Positions 1 through 9,500 of a stretch of DNA of 64,000 bases are shown piece by piece (position 1 is the stretch's first letter; the number at the start of each line of letters is the position of its first letter). The translations under genes were made by a program, and so were the position numbers. Under the pieces are notes generated by a model, which saw nothing but the letters and a program-made list of their open reading frames with translations, ran no database searches and was not told where the DNA came from. This DNA comes from Aquabacterium humicola (GTDB lineage Bacteria; Pseudomonadota; Gammaproteobacteria; Burkholderiales; Burkholderiaceae_C), in assembly GCF_030167915.1 (NCBI RefSeq), contig NZ_JARGNB010000003.1, positions 537,539 to 601,538 on the forward strand, read 5' to 3'.

Positions 1-922
1 CCACCGCCTTGGTGACGTCGGCGATGTTGCGCACCTGGCTCGTCAGGTTGCCGGCCATCGAGTTCACCGAGTCGGTCAGGTCCTTCCAGGTGCCCGACAC
101 GCCCTCGACCCGCGCCTGGCCGCCCAGCGATCCTTCGGTGCCCACCTCGCGCGCCACCCGCGTCACTTCCGACGCGAACGAGCGCAGCTGGTCGACCATC
201 GTATTGATGGTGTTCTTCAGCGTCAGGAACTCGCCCTTGACGTCGACCTCGATCTTCTTCGACAGGTCGCCCTTGGCCACCGCGGTGGTCACGTCGGCGA
301 TGTTGCGCACCTGGTCGGTCAGGTTGCCGGCCATCGAGTTCACCGAGTCGGTCAGGTCCTTCCAGGTCCCGGCCACGCCCTTCACCGTCGCCTGGCCGCC
401 GAGCTTGCCCTCGGTCCCCACCTCGCGCGCCACCCGCGTGACCTCGGCCGAGAAGTTGCCGAGCTGGTCGACCATCTTGTTGATCGTCTCGGCCGCGCGC
501 AGGAATTCGCCTTCCAGCGGCCGGCCGTCGACTTCCAGCGCCATGCTCTTGGACAGGTCACCCTGCGCCACCGCGCCGATCACCCGCGCCACTTCCGAGG
601 TCGGGTGCACGAGGTCGTCGATCAGCGAGTTGATGCTGTCGATCGATTCGCTCCAGAAGCCGCGTGCCTCGCGCAGGCTCGCGCGCTGCTTCAGCTTGCC
701 CTGCTTGCCGACCACCTGGCGCAGCCGCGCCAGTTCCTCGGCCATTGCGGCGTTCTGCTCGACGACGTCGTTGAACGCATCGGCCACGCGGCCCGCGACC
801 CCCGGCCAGTGCAGCGGCAGGCGCACGCTGGCGTCACCCTTGCGCAGTGCGACCAGCGCGCTGAGCAGGACCTGCAGTTCATCGGCGGGGCCCACCCGGG
901 TGGGCGATTCCATGACGGTCAT
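1..922 (-). CDS. HAMP-repeat hybrid sensor histidine kinase, N-terminal part (gene runs off the left edge)
   Basis: Signal-transduction kinase of the cytoplasmic Nik1-like class, built on tandem HAMP domains. About 307 codons are visible; the kinase and any receiver domains would lie beyond the window edge. After a ~100-residue N-terminal region come repeated HAMP units carrying the motifs '[15 protein letters not shown]', 'TINTMVDQL' and '[12 protein letters not shown]', with a repeat period of 276 bp (92 residues). ATG at 922 is preceded by AGGAG with about 6 nt spacing; a second in-frame ATG lies three codons in. The domain type is certain from the repeat motifs. The stimulus and the output partner cannot be read here. 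Confidence 0.92.
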   Translation of the reverse strand, partial: MTVMESPTRVGPADELQVLLSALVALRKGDASVRLPLHWPGVAGRVADAFNDVVEQNAAMAEELARLRQVVGKQGKLKQRASLREARGFWSESIDSINSLIDDLVHPTSEVARVIGAVAQGDLSKSMALEVDGRPLEGEFLRAAETINKMVDQLGNFSAEVTRVAREVGTEGKLGGQATVKGVAGTWKDLTDSVNSMAGNLTDQVRNIADVTTAVAKGDLSKKIEVDVKGEFLTLKNTINTMVDQLRSFASEVTRVAREVGTEGSLGGQARVEGVSGTWKDLTDSVNSMAGNLTSQVRNIADVTKAV

Positions 923-1227
923 GCGCTGCTCCTGTCGGCCCTCCACGTCCAGAGGAAGGCGCCTTGAGGGTGGGCTGCGTCAGCACCTTCCATGCCACTG
1001 ACCGGGGCAGGGAATCGGTCACGCCGGCGATGGCGGACTGCGGGTTGGCCCGCATGCGACGGGACCGACAAGGGTCGCCGCCAATCGGCGCAAGCGCAAG
1101 CCTTTGCAAACGCCGGTAATCTTTGCTGCAAACCCGTCGGACATGCAATCCGGTTTCGCAGCCGGTGTTGCTGGCGGTTTGGCCGCCGGTGTGGCCGCCG
1201 GTTCGGCGGCCTGGTTCGCCGCCCGGA
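923..1227. other. Gene-poor stretch with Ala/Gly-coding GC repeats
   Basis: No gene is supported here. It should hold the promoter of the minus-strand sensor kinase. Around 1148-1215 there is a degenerate direct repeat of the type GCCGGTGTGGCCGCCGGT. This opens long Ala/Gly/Pro-rich frames on both strands that look compositional rather than coding. Confidence 0.4.
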
Positions 1228-1587
1228 TCAGCGCCGCCGCTGCGGCAGCGTCACGCGGGCAGGCAGGCGCAGCTGCTCGTGCTGCACGGTCGGCAGGGCC
1301 TCGCCGGCCTCCGGGTGGCGCCACGCGCGCAGGGCGCTCCAGGCGCTGGCCAGGCGGTCGGGCCAGCCGTCGAGGCGGCTGTCCGGCGCGTCCTCGTCCA
1401 GGCCCACCGGCCCCTGCAGCGGCTGCAGCGGCCCGCTGGCGCGGGCCAGGCGGTTCTGCACGCGCTCGCGGCAGGCTTCCAGCCAGTCACGACCGAGCTC
1501 GGGCGACCCTTCCGACGGCGATCGCGCCGGTGGCACCAGCCGCAGGTGATCACGCGACGAGGACCCGGATGAACCACTGCTCAACAT
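1228..1587 (-). CDS. Small hypothetical protein (119 aa) downstream of a response regulator
   Basis: I do not recognise this protein. It is 119 residues long, with a Ser-rich start followed by a charged, helical-looking middle containing 'DWLEACRERVQNRLARASG' and a tail ending in Arg residues. ATG at 1587 has a GGAG element about 7 nt upstream, which favours it over an ATG at 1635 that lacks one. It lies about 70 nt downstream of the CheY-like gene on the same strand and may be co-transcribed. GC composition leaves several other frames open here, so the call is tentative. Confidence 0.45.
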   Translation of the reverse strand: MLSSGSSGSSSRDHLRLVPPARSPSEGSPELGRDWLEACRERVQNRLARASGPLQPLQGPVGLDEDAPDSRLDGWPDRLASAWSALRAWRHPEAGEALPTVQHEQLRLPARVTLPQRRR

Positions 1588-1655
1588 GGCCAGGCTCCGA
1601 AGAAAAGCGCCGAAACGGCAGCAGGCAAGGCGCATGCCACCGCGTCGGCCCGGGC

Positions 1656-2024
1656 TCACTCCACGCGCGGGAAGAAGCGGCTCAGCATCTCGGGCTGCAC
1701 CGGCTTCACCAGCACGTAGTCGACGCCGGCGAGCTCCGCCTGCTCCCGGTCTTCCTCGCGCGACCACCCGGTCACCGCCAGCAGCGTCAGCTCCGGGCCG
1801 TAACGCTGGCGCAGCCGGCGCGCCAGCTCGCAACCATCCATCTCGGGCAGCCCCAGGTCCAGCAGCACGCAGTGCGGCGAGTGCGCGGCGATGGTGTCGA
1901 AGGCCTCGATGGCATCGTGCGCCACCTTCACGTTGTAGCCGTCGAGCTCGAGCAGGGTCTGCAGCGCCTCGGCCGCATCCGGCTCGTCATCGACCACCAC
2001 CACCCTGACGTCGTCCTTCGCCAT
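1656..2024 (-). CDS. Single-domain response regulator (CheY-like receiver)
   Basis: Receiver domain that takes a phosphoryl group from a histidine kinase. The 122-residue protein is one complete receiver with no output domain. The acidic pair is in 'VDDEPD', the phospho-acceptor Asp56 in 'LLDLGLPEMDG', the switch Thr at 85 ('AVTG') and the conserved Lys at 107 ('VLVKP'). ATG at 2024 is chosen because GGGAGCGGG sits just upstream; a GTG at 2045 would add seven residues. It lies upstream of the HAMP-repeat kinase gene on the same strand, so a shared pathway is plausible but not shown. Confidence 0.9.
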   Translation of the reverse strand: MAKDDVRVVVVDDEPDAAEALQTLLELDGYNVKVAHDAIEAFDTIAAHSPHCVLLDLGLPEMDGCELARRLRQRYGPELTLLAVTGWSREEDREQAELAGVDYVLVKPVQPEMLSRFFPRVE

Positions 2025-2267
2025 CACCCGCTCCCGTCTTGCCACGGATCAGCCCCGGCCGCGCCAGGCCCCGCGGGCAGGAAGCCCTTGCAGGATCTGA
2101 TCGCCGCGGCCGGCGGCTGCCCCGTGCAAGCACATGGCGTGCCGGGTTTGTGAAGCAGCGGCCGGCACGCCGTCCGGCCCGCCGGATCGGCAGTCCGTCG
2201 CAGCACCGCGGCGCGCCGCCGTGGCAACGACTATGCTGCTCGGCTTTCCGACCACCCTCCGCTCCCC

Positions 2268-3677
2268 ATGCACGTTATCTCGCGCTCTCCGTCGACCCGA
2301 CGCCTCGCGCTGCTGATGGCCGCGACGGCCGTCGCCCTCACCGCCTGCGGCGGCGGCGGTGGCGGCGGCGCCGGCAACCCGCCCCCGCCGCCGGCGCCGG
2401 TGGCCGTCGCGACGCCGGGCGTCGCCGCCGTCAAGGTGCGCGCCAACGGCAGCGGCTGGGTGTTGCTGACCGAGAAGCTGCGCGCGCTGGAGAACGTCAC
2501 GACACCCGACCGCCGCCTGCAGGTCTCGACCGACGGGCGCAGTGCCGGCGCGCCGATCACCGCGCCGGGCGGCTGGTCGCTCATCGACGTCGCGGTGCAT
2601 CCGTCGGGCCAGATCAGCGTCGTGCTGGCGACCGACAAGGCGCTGAAGCTGCAGCGCCGGGGTGCCGACGGCGCCTTGATCGGCGAGTCCGATTTCACCG
2701 ATCCGCAGGCCGCGACCGATCCGTTCGTCGGCGATCCGATCGTCATCCGCGATTCGCAGTCGCTGCTGCCGCAGGCCACGCGCGACGCGGTGCGCATCGC
2801 GCCGCTCGGCGAAGACCTGGTGCTGGCCGTGCGCACCGGCCGCAACGCGGTGGTGGCGCACCGGCTGGCGCACGCCGGCAACGGCCAGTTCACCCGCGCC
2901 TGGCGCCGGCTGGTCGAGCCGGGCGTGTTCATCGGCGGCCTCGGGCTGACCTCCGGCACCTTCGATCCGTTCAACAGCCTCGACAACCAGTGGAAGCTGA
3001 CGCTGGACGTCGATGCGCAAGGCCGCAGCGCGATCGCCGTCAACCTGTACCTGACCGAGCTCGGCGCCGGCCATGCCGAGCACTTCCAGGAGCCGGCCGC
3101 GGCGTTGCCGCAGCACGGCGTGCTGGCGACGCGCCTCGATGCGCAGGGCCAGCGCCTGGGCACCACGGTGCTCGACACGTTGCAGCGCTCCGAAGTGCAC
3201 GTGCTGCGCTGGGCCGGCGACCAGCTGCTGGTGGCCGGCCGCGTGCGCACCGAGCTGCGCGCCGACGGCTTCGGCTGGGACGGCTGGCTCGCGCGCGTGC
3301 CGGCCAACGGTGTCGGCGGCAGCATCCAGGTGCTGGACTTCGACCGCGGCGACGTGATCCTCGACGTCGCACCCACCGGCGACGGCCGGCTGATGCTGGC
3401 CGGCGCCACCGGCTACTGGCAGAACCCGAGCGGCGGCAGCATCTCGGAAGAAGCGCAGCCGCTGCTGGCCTTCGTGCCGGCCACCGGCGGCCCCGCGACC
3501 CGCGCCACCGCGCTGGCGGGCCCGCGCCACAACCAGCTGCGAAGCCTGAGCGCCTGGCAGGGCCGCTGGCTGGTCGGCGGCTTCGACAACGGGCCCGGCA
3601 CGCACTCGGCCGATGCCGATCCGGCGAAGCTGACGGCCGATGGCCATCTACGGGACCGCAGTCTCGCGCCGTTCTGA
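2268..3677 (+). CDS. Secreted lipoprotein, beta-propeller-like, function unknown
   Basis: Predicted outer-envelope lipoprotein of 469 residues. The N-terminus is a lipoprotein signal with basic residues, a hydrophobic stretch and lipobox 'LTAC', followed by a Gly run and a Pro-rich linker 'GNPPPPPAPV'. The remainder is rich in short beta-strand segments separated by Gly/Asp turns ('VHPSGQISVVLATD', 'APTGDGRLMLAGATG'), as in propeller-type proteins. No enzyme motif is visible. The last 247 bp, coding for the C-terminal ~82 residues, are repeated about 1 kb downstream at roughly 90% identity. The function cannot be inferred from the sequence. Confidence 0.88.
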   Translation: MHVISRSPSTRRLALLMAATAVALTACGGGGGGGAGNPPPPPAPVAVATPGVAAVKVRANGSGWVLLTEKLRALENVTTPDRRLQVSTDGRSAGAPITAPGGWSLIDVAVHPSGQISVVLATDKALKLQRRGADGALIGESDFTDPQAATDPFVGDPIVIRDSQSLLPQATRDAVRIAPLGEDLVLAVRTGRNAVVAHRLAHAGNGQFTRAWRRLVEPGVFIGGLGLTSGTFDPFNSLDNQWKLTLDVDAQGRSAIAVNLYLTELGAGHAEHFQEPAAALPQHGVLATRLDAQGQRLGTTVLDTLQRSEVHVLRWAGDQLLVAGRVRTELRADGFGWDGWLARVPANGVGGSIQVLDFDRGDVILDVAPTGDGRLMLAGATGYWQNPSGGSISEEAQPLLAFVPATGGPATRATALAGPRHNQLRSLSAWQGRWLVGGFDNGPGTHSADADPAKLTADGHLRDRSLAPF

Positions 3678-3711
3678 ACGCTGCCATTGCGCAGCCGCTG
3701 GAGGAATCGCC

Positions 3712-4461
3712 ATGAAGCTCGCGTTGCTGTCGGACGTGCACGCCAATCTCGTCGCGCTCGATGCGGTGCTGGACGAACTGCGGCGCGAAGGCATCACGCA
3801 ATTGGTGTGCCTCGGCGACATGATCCAGGGCGGCGTGCAGCCGGCGCAGACGGTGCAGCGGCTGCGCGAGCTCGGCTGTCCGATCGTGATGGGCAACGCC
3901 GACGCCTGGCTGCTCAGCGGCCGCATGACCGGCACCGAGGACTTCGAAGACGAGCGGCTCGCCGCGCTGGACGCCGCCCGGCAATGGACATTGGACCAGT
4001 TGGATGCGCAAGACCGCGCGTTCATCGGCGCCTTCCGGCCGACCGTCGAAATCGCGCTCGGCGGCACGCACCGGCTGCTGGCCTGCCACGGTTCACCGAC
4101 CGACTTCGACCAGTTCCTGCTGCCGACGACGCCCGAGGAGGAGTTCCAGCGCCACCTCGCGCCCTGGGCCGACGCGATCGTCGCCGGCGGCCACATGCAC
4201 CTGCAGTTCATTCGCCGCCTGCGCGACGGCTTCTTCTTCAACCCGGGCAGCGTCGGCGTGGCCTATCGGCACGCGCAGGCGGGACCCGAGATCCGGCTCG
4301 ACCCGTGGGCCGAGTACGCGGTGCTGCGACTGCACGAGGGCCGGCCGGCCCTGGAGTTCCGCCGCGTGCCGTTCGATGTCGAAGCGTTGCGCGCGGCATG
4401 GCGGCGCAGCGACCGGCCCGGCGCGGAGCGCGCCCTCGCGCAGTACGACGCCAGCCTGTGA
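3712..4461 (+). CDS. Metallophosphoesterase (YfcE/MJ0936-type)
   Basis: Cytoplasmic dinuclear-metal phosphoesterase of the calcineurin-like superfamily, 249 residues. Metal-ligand motifs in order are 'SDVHAN' near residue 8, 'CLGDMIQGG', 'VMGNAD' (the GNxx site), 'ACHGSP' and 'AGGHMHLQF'. The substrate is not predictable; relatives act on cyclic nucleotides or phosphodiesters. GGAGGAA lies 6 nt before the ATG at 3712. The gene sits between a complete lipoprotein gene and a second copy of that gene's 3' end, so it may have been caught inside a local duplication. Confidence 0.9.
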   Translation: MKLALLSDVHANLVALDAVLDELRREGITQLVCLGDMIQGGVQPAQTVQRLRELGCPIVMGNADAWLLSGRMTGTEDFEDERLAALDAARQWTLDQLDAQDRAFIGAFRPTVEIALGGTHRLLACHGSPTDFDQFLLPTTPEEEFQRHLAPWADAIVAGGHMHLQFIRRLRDGFFFNPGSVGVAYRHAQAGPEIRLDPWAEYAVLRLHEGRPALEFRRVPFDVEALRAAWRRSDRPGAERALAQYDASL

Positions 4462-4490
4462 ACAGGCCGGGCGTTCAGTCGCCCGACTTG

Positions 4491-4737
4491 CGGCGGCGGC
4501 ATCTCGGAAGAATTGTTGCCGCTGCTGGCCTTCGTGCCGGCCACCGGCGGCCCCGCGACCCGCGCCACCGCGCTGGCGGGACCGCGCCACAACCAGCTGC
4601 GCAGCATCGCCCCGTGGCAGGGCCGCTGGCTGGTCGGCGGCTTCGAGAACGGCCCCGGCACGCATTCGGCCGATGCGGATGTGGCGAAGCTGACGGCCGA
4701 AGGCTATCTCAGGGACCGGTCGCTGGCGCCGTTCTGA
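4491..4737 (+). pseudogene. Duplicated 3' end of the upstream lipoprotein gene (gene remnant)
   Basis: This segment matches 3431-3677 base for base with a constant offset of 1,060 bp, about 90% identity and no indels, and ends at the same stop codon. The differences are mostly conservative in protein terms ('GRWLVGGFENGPGTHSADAD' here). It has no start codon or RBS of its own; a TTG at 4513 is the only initiator-like codon nearby. It is in frame with the preceding phosphoesterase gene but separated from it by that gene's TGA. The simplest reading is that a tandem paralogue lost all but its C-terminal coding part. Confidence 0.75.
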
Positions 4738-4747
4738 CGGGAGGGGC

Positions 4748-5248
4748 TCAGCCCGGCGCCGGTCGCCGCAGCGCGATGAAGAAGCCTTCGTCGGGCGCCG
4801 GCGCCTCGAAGAACGACGTCACGTGGCGGAAGGTCTCTTCGGTCAGGTGGTGCGAACCTTCCGGCCGCTCGATGTTGCGCCGGCCGATCTGCTGCAGGCA
4901 GATGTCGTCCGGCACGTCGACGTGGTGCAGCACATGGGCGGCGCCGGCGGATTCGAACAGCGAGCGGAACCACGCGCGCGACGCCCGCGTATTCGCCGGG
5001 TAGTCGAGCACGACGTTGTTGCCCGCGGCGAGCAGGTCGATCACCAGCGGCCCCGTCACGGTCTTCAGGCGCTTCGCGTAGACCAGGTAGTCATCGAAGG
5101 TCGTCATGCGGTCGCCGAAGAGCCGCGCCAGCCAGACGTCCTCGCTGATCAGCACCGCGTGGTGCTGCGCCGCCAGCGCCTTCGCCAGCGTGCTCTTGCC
5201 GGCGCCGGCCTTGCCGCAGAGGAAGTGGAGGCAGGCGGGGTCGGGCAT
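4748..5248 (-). CDS. P-loop kinase-like ATP-binding protein (AAA_33 type)
   Basis: Small cytoplasmic ATPase or kinase of 166 residues. The Walker A motif 'GKAGAGKST' is at residues 12-20. An acidic 'ISEDVWLARLFGD' follows, and a Walker B-like 'NVVLDYPANTRASR' segment lies mid-protein. Length and layout fit the zeta-toxin/chloramphenicol phosphotransferase-like group of small-molecule kinases, but the substrate is unknown. ATG at 5248 is the first start after the upstream isocitrate dehydrogenase gene (73 nt away, same strand). Its 3' end lies 10 bp from the duplicated lipoprotein fragment. Confidence 0.85.
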   Translation of the reverse strand: MPDPACLHFLCGKAGAGKSTLAKALAAQHHAVLISEDVWLARLFGDRMTTFDDYLVYAKRLKTVTGPLVIDLLAAGNNVVLDYPANTRASRAWFRSLFESAGAAHVLHHVDVPDDICLQQIGRRNIERPEGSHHLTEETFRHVTSFFEAPAPDEGFFIALRRPAPG

Positions 5249-5321
5249 GCGTTTGCTCCGTGTGCAGCCGGCCCATTGCCAATCCGAATCCGGACGGCGT
5301 GCAGGGCCGGCGCCCCGCCGC

Positions 5322-6365
5322 CTACGCCCCGCCCTTGATGCGCGCCACCACCGCCTTCGTGAACGCCGCAGTGTTCGCACTGCCCTTCAGGTCGCCGGTG
5401 CGCACCTGGTCGATGTTGAAGGTCTCGCTGATCGCGCGGCGCAGGCGGGTCGCCGAGTCGGTCAGCTTGCAGTGGTCCAGCATCATCGCCGCGGCCAGCA
5501 TCAGCGCGGTGGGGTTGGCGATGCCCTTGCCGGCGATGTCGGGCGCCGAGCCATGAACGGCTTCGAAGATCGCCGCGTCGGCGCCGATGTTGGCGCCCGG
5601 CGCCATGCCGAGGCCGCCGACGAGGCCGGCGGTGAGGTCGGACAGGATGTCGCCGAACAGGTTGGTCGTCACCAGCACGTCGAACTGCCACGGGTTCAGC
5701 ACCAGCTTCATCGCGCAGGCGTCGATGATCACGCTGTCGAGCTCGATCCGGCCCTTGTACTCGCGTTCCCACAGCTGCTGGCCGGTCTCGAGGAAGATGC
5801 CGGTCAGCGCCTTCATGATGTTGGCCTTGTGCACCAGCGTGACCTTCTTGCGGCCGGTGGCGATGGCGTGCTCGAAGGCGTAGCGCAGCAGGCGCAGGCT
5901 GCCCTGGCGGGTGTTGACGCCGGTGGCCATTGCCACCGCATGCGGGTCGCCGTCGATCGGGATGTAGGTCTCGTGGCCGATGTACAGGCCCTCGAGGTTC
6001 TCGCGCACGACGACGAGGTCGATGTCGTCGTAGCGTCCGCCGGGGATCAGCGTGCGCGCGGGGCGCAGGTTGGCGTACAGCTGGAAGGCCTCGCGAAGGC
6101 GCACGTTCGACGAGCGGTAGCCGCCGCCGGTGGGCGTCTCCAGCGGGCCCTTCAGCGCCAGCCGCGTCTTTCGGATGCTATCCAGCGTGGCCGGCGGCAG
6201 CGGATCGTTGGCCGCCTGGATGCCGCCCAGGCCCGCGGTTTGGTGGTCCCAGTCGAACGGGGCGTCCAGCGCGTCCAGCGCGGCCAGCGTGGCGTCCATG
6301 ATCTCGGGACCGATGCCGTCGCCGGCGATCAGCGTGGCAGGGATGCGGGGCGTGGCAGTGCTCAT
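5322..6365 (-). CDS. NAD-dependent isocitrate dehydrogenase family enzyme
   Basis: Beta-decarboxylating dehydrogenase of 347 residues, the usual length for the NAD-linked bacterial/mitochondrial-type enzyme that oxidises isocitrate to 2-oxoglutarate. Visible motifs are 'IAGDGIGPEI' at the N-terminus, the substrate-binding segment 'TPTGGGYRSSNVRLRE', 'VVRENLEGLY', the catalytic Lys region 'VTLVHKANIMK', the metal-binding 'TNLFGDILSD' and 'FEAVHGSAPDIAGKG'. The serine-type substrate loop ('RSSNV') favours isocitrate over isopropylmalate. It is followed by the P-loop kinase gene on the same strand. A homoisocitrate or isopropylmalate specificity is less likely. Confidence 0.9.
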   Translation of the reverse strand: MSTATPRIPATLIAGDGIGPEIMDATLAALDALDAPFDWDHQTAGLGGIQAANDPLPPATLDSIRKTRLALKGPLETPTGGGYRSSNVRLREAFQLYANLRPARTLIPGGRYDDIDLVVVRENLEGLYIGHETYIPIDGDPHAVAMATGVNTRQGSLRLLRYAFEHAIATGRKKVTLVHKANIMKALTGIFLETGQQLWEREYKGRIELDSVIIDACAMKLVLNPWQFDVLVTTNLFGDILSDLTAGLVGGLGMAPGANIGADAAIFEAVHGSAPDIAGKGIANPTALMLAAAMMLDHCKLTDSATRLRRAISETFNIDQVRTGDLKGSANTAAFTKAVVARIKGGA

Positions 6366-6575
6366 GACGGTCGGCGATCGGGGACAACGGGAGGGGCCCG
6401 CATGATAGACGGCGGCCCTTTCAGCTCGCTGTCAAGCGCCGAGGCGACAGCCGCCGGCCGTTCCCGGGCGGCTTGGCCGCACGGCGCCATCCCCTGTCGT
6501 GCGCTTGCGCGCCGCCGCCTTCGCGCGGCATGCTTGCCGCCCACCCTGCCGGGCTGACCGTCGCCCGCCACCGCC

Positions 6576-9500
6576 TTGTCCGCCTTCGAGCTGCAGCTGT
6601 TCGGTTACCCGCGCCTCGCGCGCCAGGGCCGGCCGTGTTCGCTCGGCTCGCGCAAGGCGCTGGCGGTGCTCGCGGTGCTGGCGCTGGAGCCGCGCTGCCC
6701 GCGCGACCGGCTGTCGTCCTGGCTCTGGCCGGACATCGACAGCGCGGCGGCGCGGCGCAACCTGCGGCGCGACCTGTTCCGGCTGCGCGAGTTCGGCCTG
6801 CCGGTGTCCGAAGATGCCGATGGCAGCCTGGTGCTCGATGCCGCGGTCGTCGTCGACGTGCGGCGCTTCCGCCGCTCGCTGGCCGATGGCGACGCCGCCG
6901 GCGCGCTGGCGATCGCCGCGCGCACCGTGCTCGAAGGCCTGGACGGGGTCGCCGGTCCGGCCTTCGACCAGTGGCTGGCCGAGCAGCGCCACGGCCTGCT
7001 GCAGCGGCGCCAGCAGGCGCGCCAGGCCGAAGCCGAGCGCCGCGCGGCCGAGGGCGATGGCGACGGCGCGTTGCGGCTGTGGCGCGAGGCGCTGGACGAA
7101 GACCCGTGCCAGGAATCGGCGCTGCGGGCCGCGATGCAGCGCCTGGCCGCCACCGGCGAACGCGCGGCGGCGCTGGCGCTGTACGAGCGCAGCGCCGAGG
7201 CGCTGCGCTCGGAGCTCGGCGTCGCGCCGTCGCCGGCGGTGCAGCAGCTGGTGCGGCAGCTGCGCAGCGAGCCGGTCGCCCCGCTGCCGGCGACGCCGCC
7301 GAGCGAACCCGCGGCCGCGCCGGCCACCGCGCGCAGCCTGCTCGCCGAGCGCTCGCCCTTCGTCGGCCGCGGCGCCGCGCAGGCCGCGCTGCGCGCTGCG
7401 TGCCGACCCGGGCGACGGGTCTACCTGGCCGGCGTGCCGGGCGTCGGCAAGACCCGGCTGGCCTGCGAGTGCGCGGCCGCGGACGGCGCCTGGCTGCGCA
7501 TCGCCTGCCTGGCGCACGACGGCGGCCAGCCTTACTCCACCGCGGTGCGCGCGCTGCGCTCGCTGCGCGACGCCGCGCCCGACGCGGTGCTGCCCGACTG
7601 GGTGCAGCGCGAGCTGGCGCAGCTGATGCCCGAGTTCGGTCCGCCGCCGCACGCGCTGGCCACGGCCGAGGCGCGTCGCCGGCTCGAGGCCGCCTGCGCC
7701 GAGGCGCTGCGGCGCCAGCTGCAGGACAACTTCAACGTGGTGGTGCTCGACGACTGGCAATGGTGCGATCCCGACAGCGCCGCGCTGCTCGGCTCGCTGG
7801 GCGCGCCCGGCTCGGGCGTGGCCTGCATCGTCGCCTACCGCAGCGCCCAGTTGCCGCTGCCGCTGCTGGAACAGATGCGGCGCGAGGTGGATGGCGGCAG
7901 CGCCGACCTGGTCGAGTTGCCGGGCTTCGACGAGGCCGAGGCGCTGGCGCTGGTGCGGGCGCTGTCGGGGTCGGCCGCCGGCGAACGTTTTGCGCGCCGC
8001 CTGCAGCAGGCCACCGACGGCAACCCCTTCTTCCTGCTCGAGACCCTGCGCTTCCTGTTCGAGCAAGGGCTGCTGCGCGAGGACGCCGACGGCGGCTGGA
8101 GCACACCTTTCGACGAGCGCACGCAGGACTACGCCGAGCTGCCGGTGCCGCCCAGCGTGCGCGAGGCGGTGTGCGCGCGGGTGCGGGCGCTGGGCGATGG
8201 CACGCGCCGGCTGCTGGAGGCGGCGAGCCTGGCCGGCGGTCCGTTCGACGCGGCGCTGTTCGAAGGCCTCGGGCCGGCGACGGCGGCCGACGCGGTGCCG
8301 CTGCTCGAGCTGGCGCAGGCCGCGCGCCTGGTGCTGGCGGAGCCGGGGCCGGCGGGCGGCCTGCGTTTTGCGCACGACCTGGTGCGCCAGTCGCTCGCCG
8401 AGAGCCTGTCGCCCGCGCGCCGGCAGTGGCTGCACGCCCGGCTTGCGCAGCGGCTCACCGAACGCGGTGCCGCGCCGGCGCTGATCGCCGCGCAGCACGA
8501 GCAGGCGGGTGATGCCGCGGCGGCCGTCGGCTGGCGGCTGCGCGCCGGCGACGCGGCCTGGCACGTGCACGCGCTGGCCGAAGCCCGCCAGCAGTACGAA
8601 CAGGCGCTGGCCGACAAGCCGTCGCCGGACGACGAGGTGCGCGTGCGGCTCGCGCTGTCGCGGCTGCAGCACCGCCTGGCCAACCGCGCGGCGGCGGTCG
8701 CCGAAGTCGATGCGGCCGTCACCGCCGCCAAGCGCGCCGGGCCGGCGCAGCGGCTTGCGGCGCTGCTGGCGCGGGCCGAGGCCTGGTCGGCCGAGGAGCG
8801 CGGCGACGACTGCCTGGCGCTGCTCGACACGCTGGGCGCCGACCTCGCCCAGGCGCCGGCGGTCGATCGCGCGCGGGCGCTGAACCTGCGCAGCAAGGTG
8901 TTGCGCCGCCGCGGTCGCCACGACGAGGCGCAGGCGTTGGACCAGGCCGCCTTCACGTTGCTGGAAAGTGCGCCCGACGCGCAGCGTGCGCTGGCGCAGG
9001 CCCTGGACGGCGCGGCACGGCTGGCGCTGGTCCGCGGCGATGCGCAGGCGGCCGAGGGCCTGGCCGGGCGCGGCGCCGCGGCGGCCGAGGCGGCCGACGA
9101 TCCCGGCCTGCTGGCCGAGTCGCTGACCCTGCTCGGCGTGTGCCTGCTGCATGCACGTGCCGACCGCGCCGCCGCGCGCACGGTGCTGGAACGCGCACGC
9201 CGTGTCGCCGACGCCTGCCGCCACGTGCCGGCACAGCGCTCGGCGATCCTCAACCTGGTGAAGATCCACACCGATTCCGGCGATGCCGAGGCCGCGCTGG
9301 CGCTGCTGCAGGAAGGCGAGGCGCTGGCACCGGGCTTCGAGCACGCGCTCGCGGAGCAGGCCTTCGCGCAGGCCCGCTACTACGTGCAGTACCTGCGCGG
9401 CCAGGTCGCCGAGGCCGACGCCGCCGCGCAGCGCCTGCTCGCGCTGGCGCGGCGGCTCGACAACGCGGGCACCTTGCGCATGTCGCTGCTGATGGTGGTC

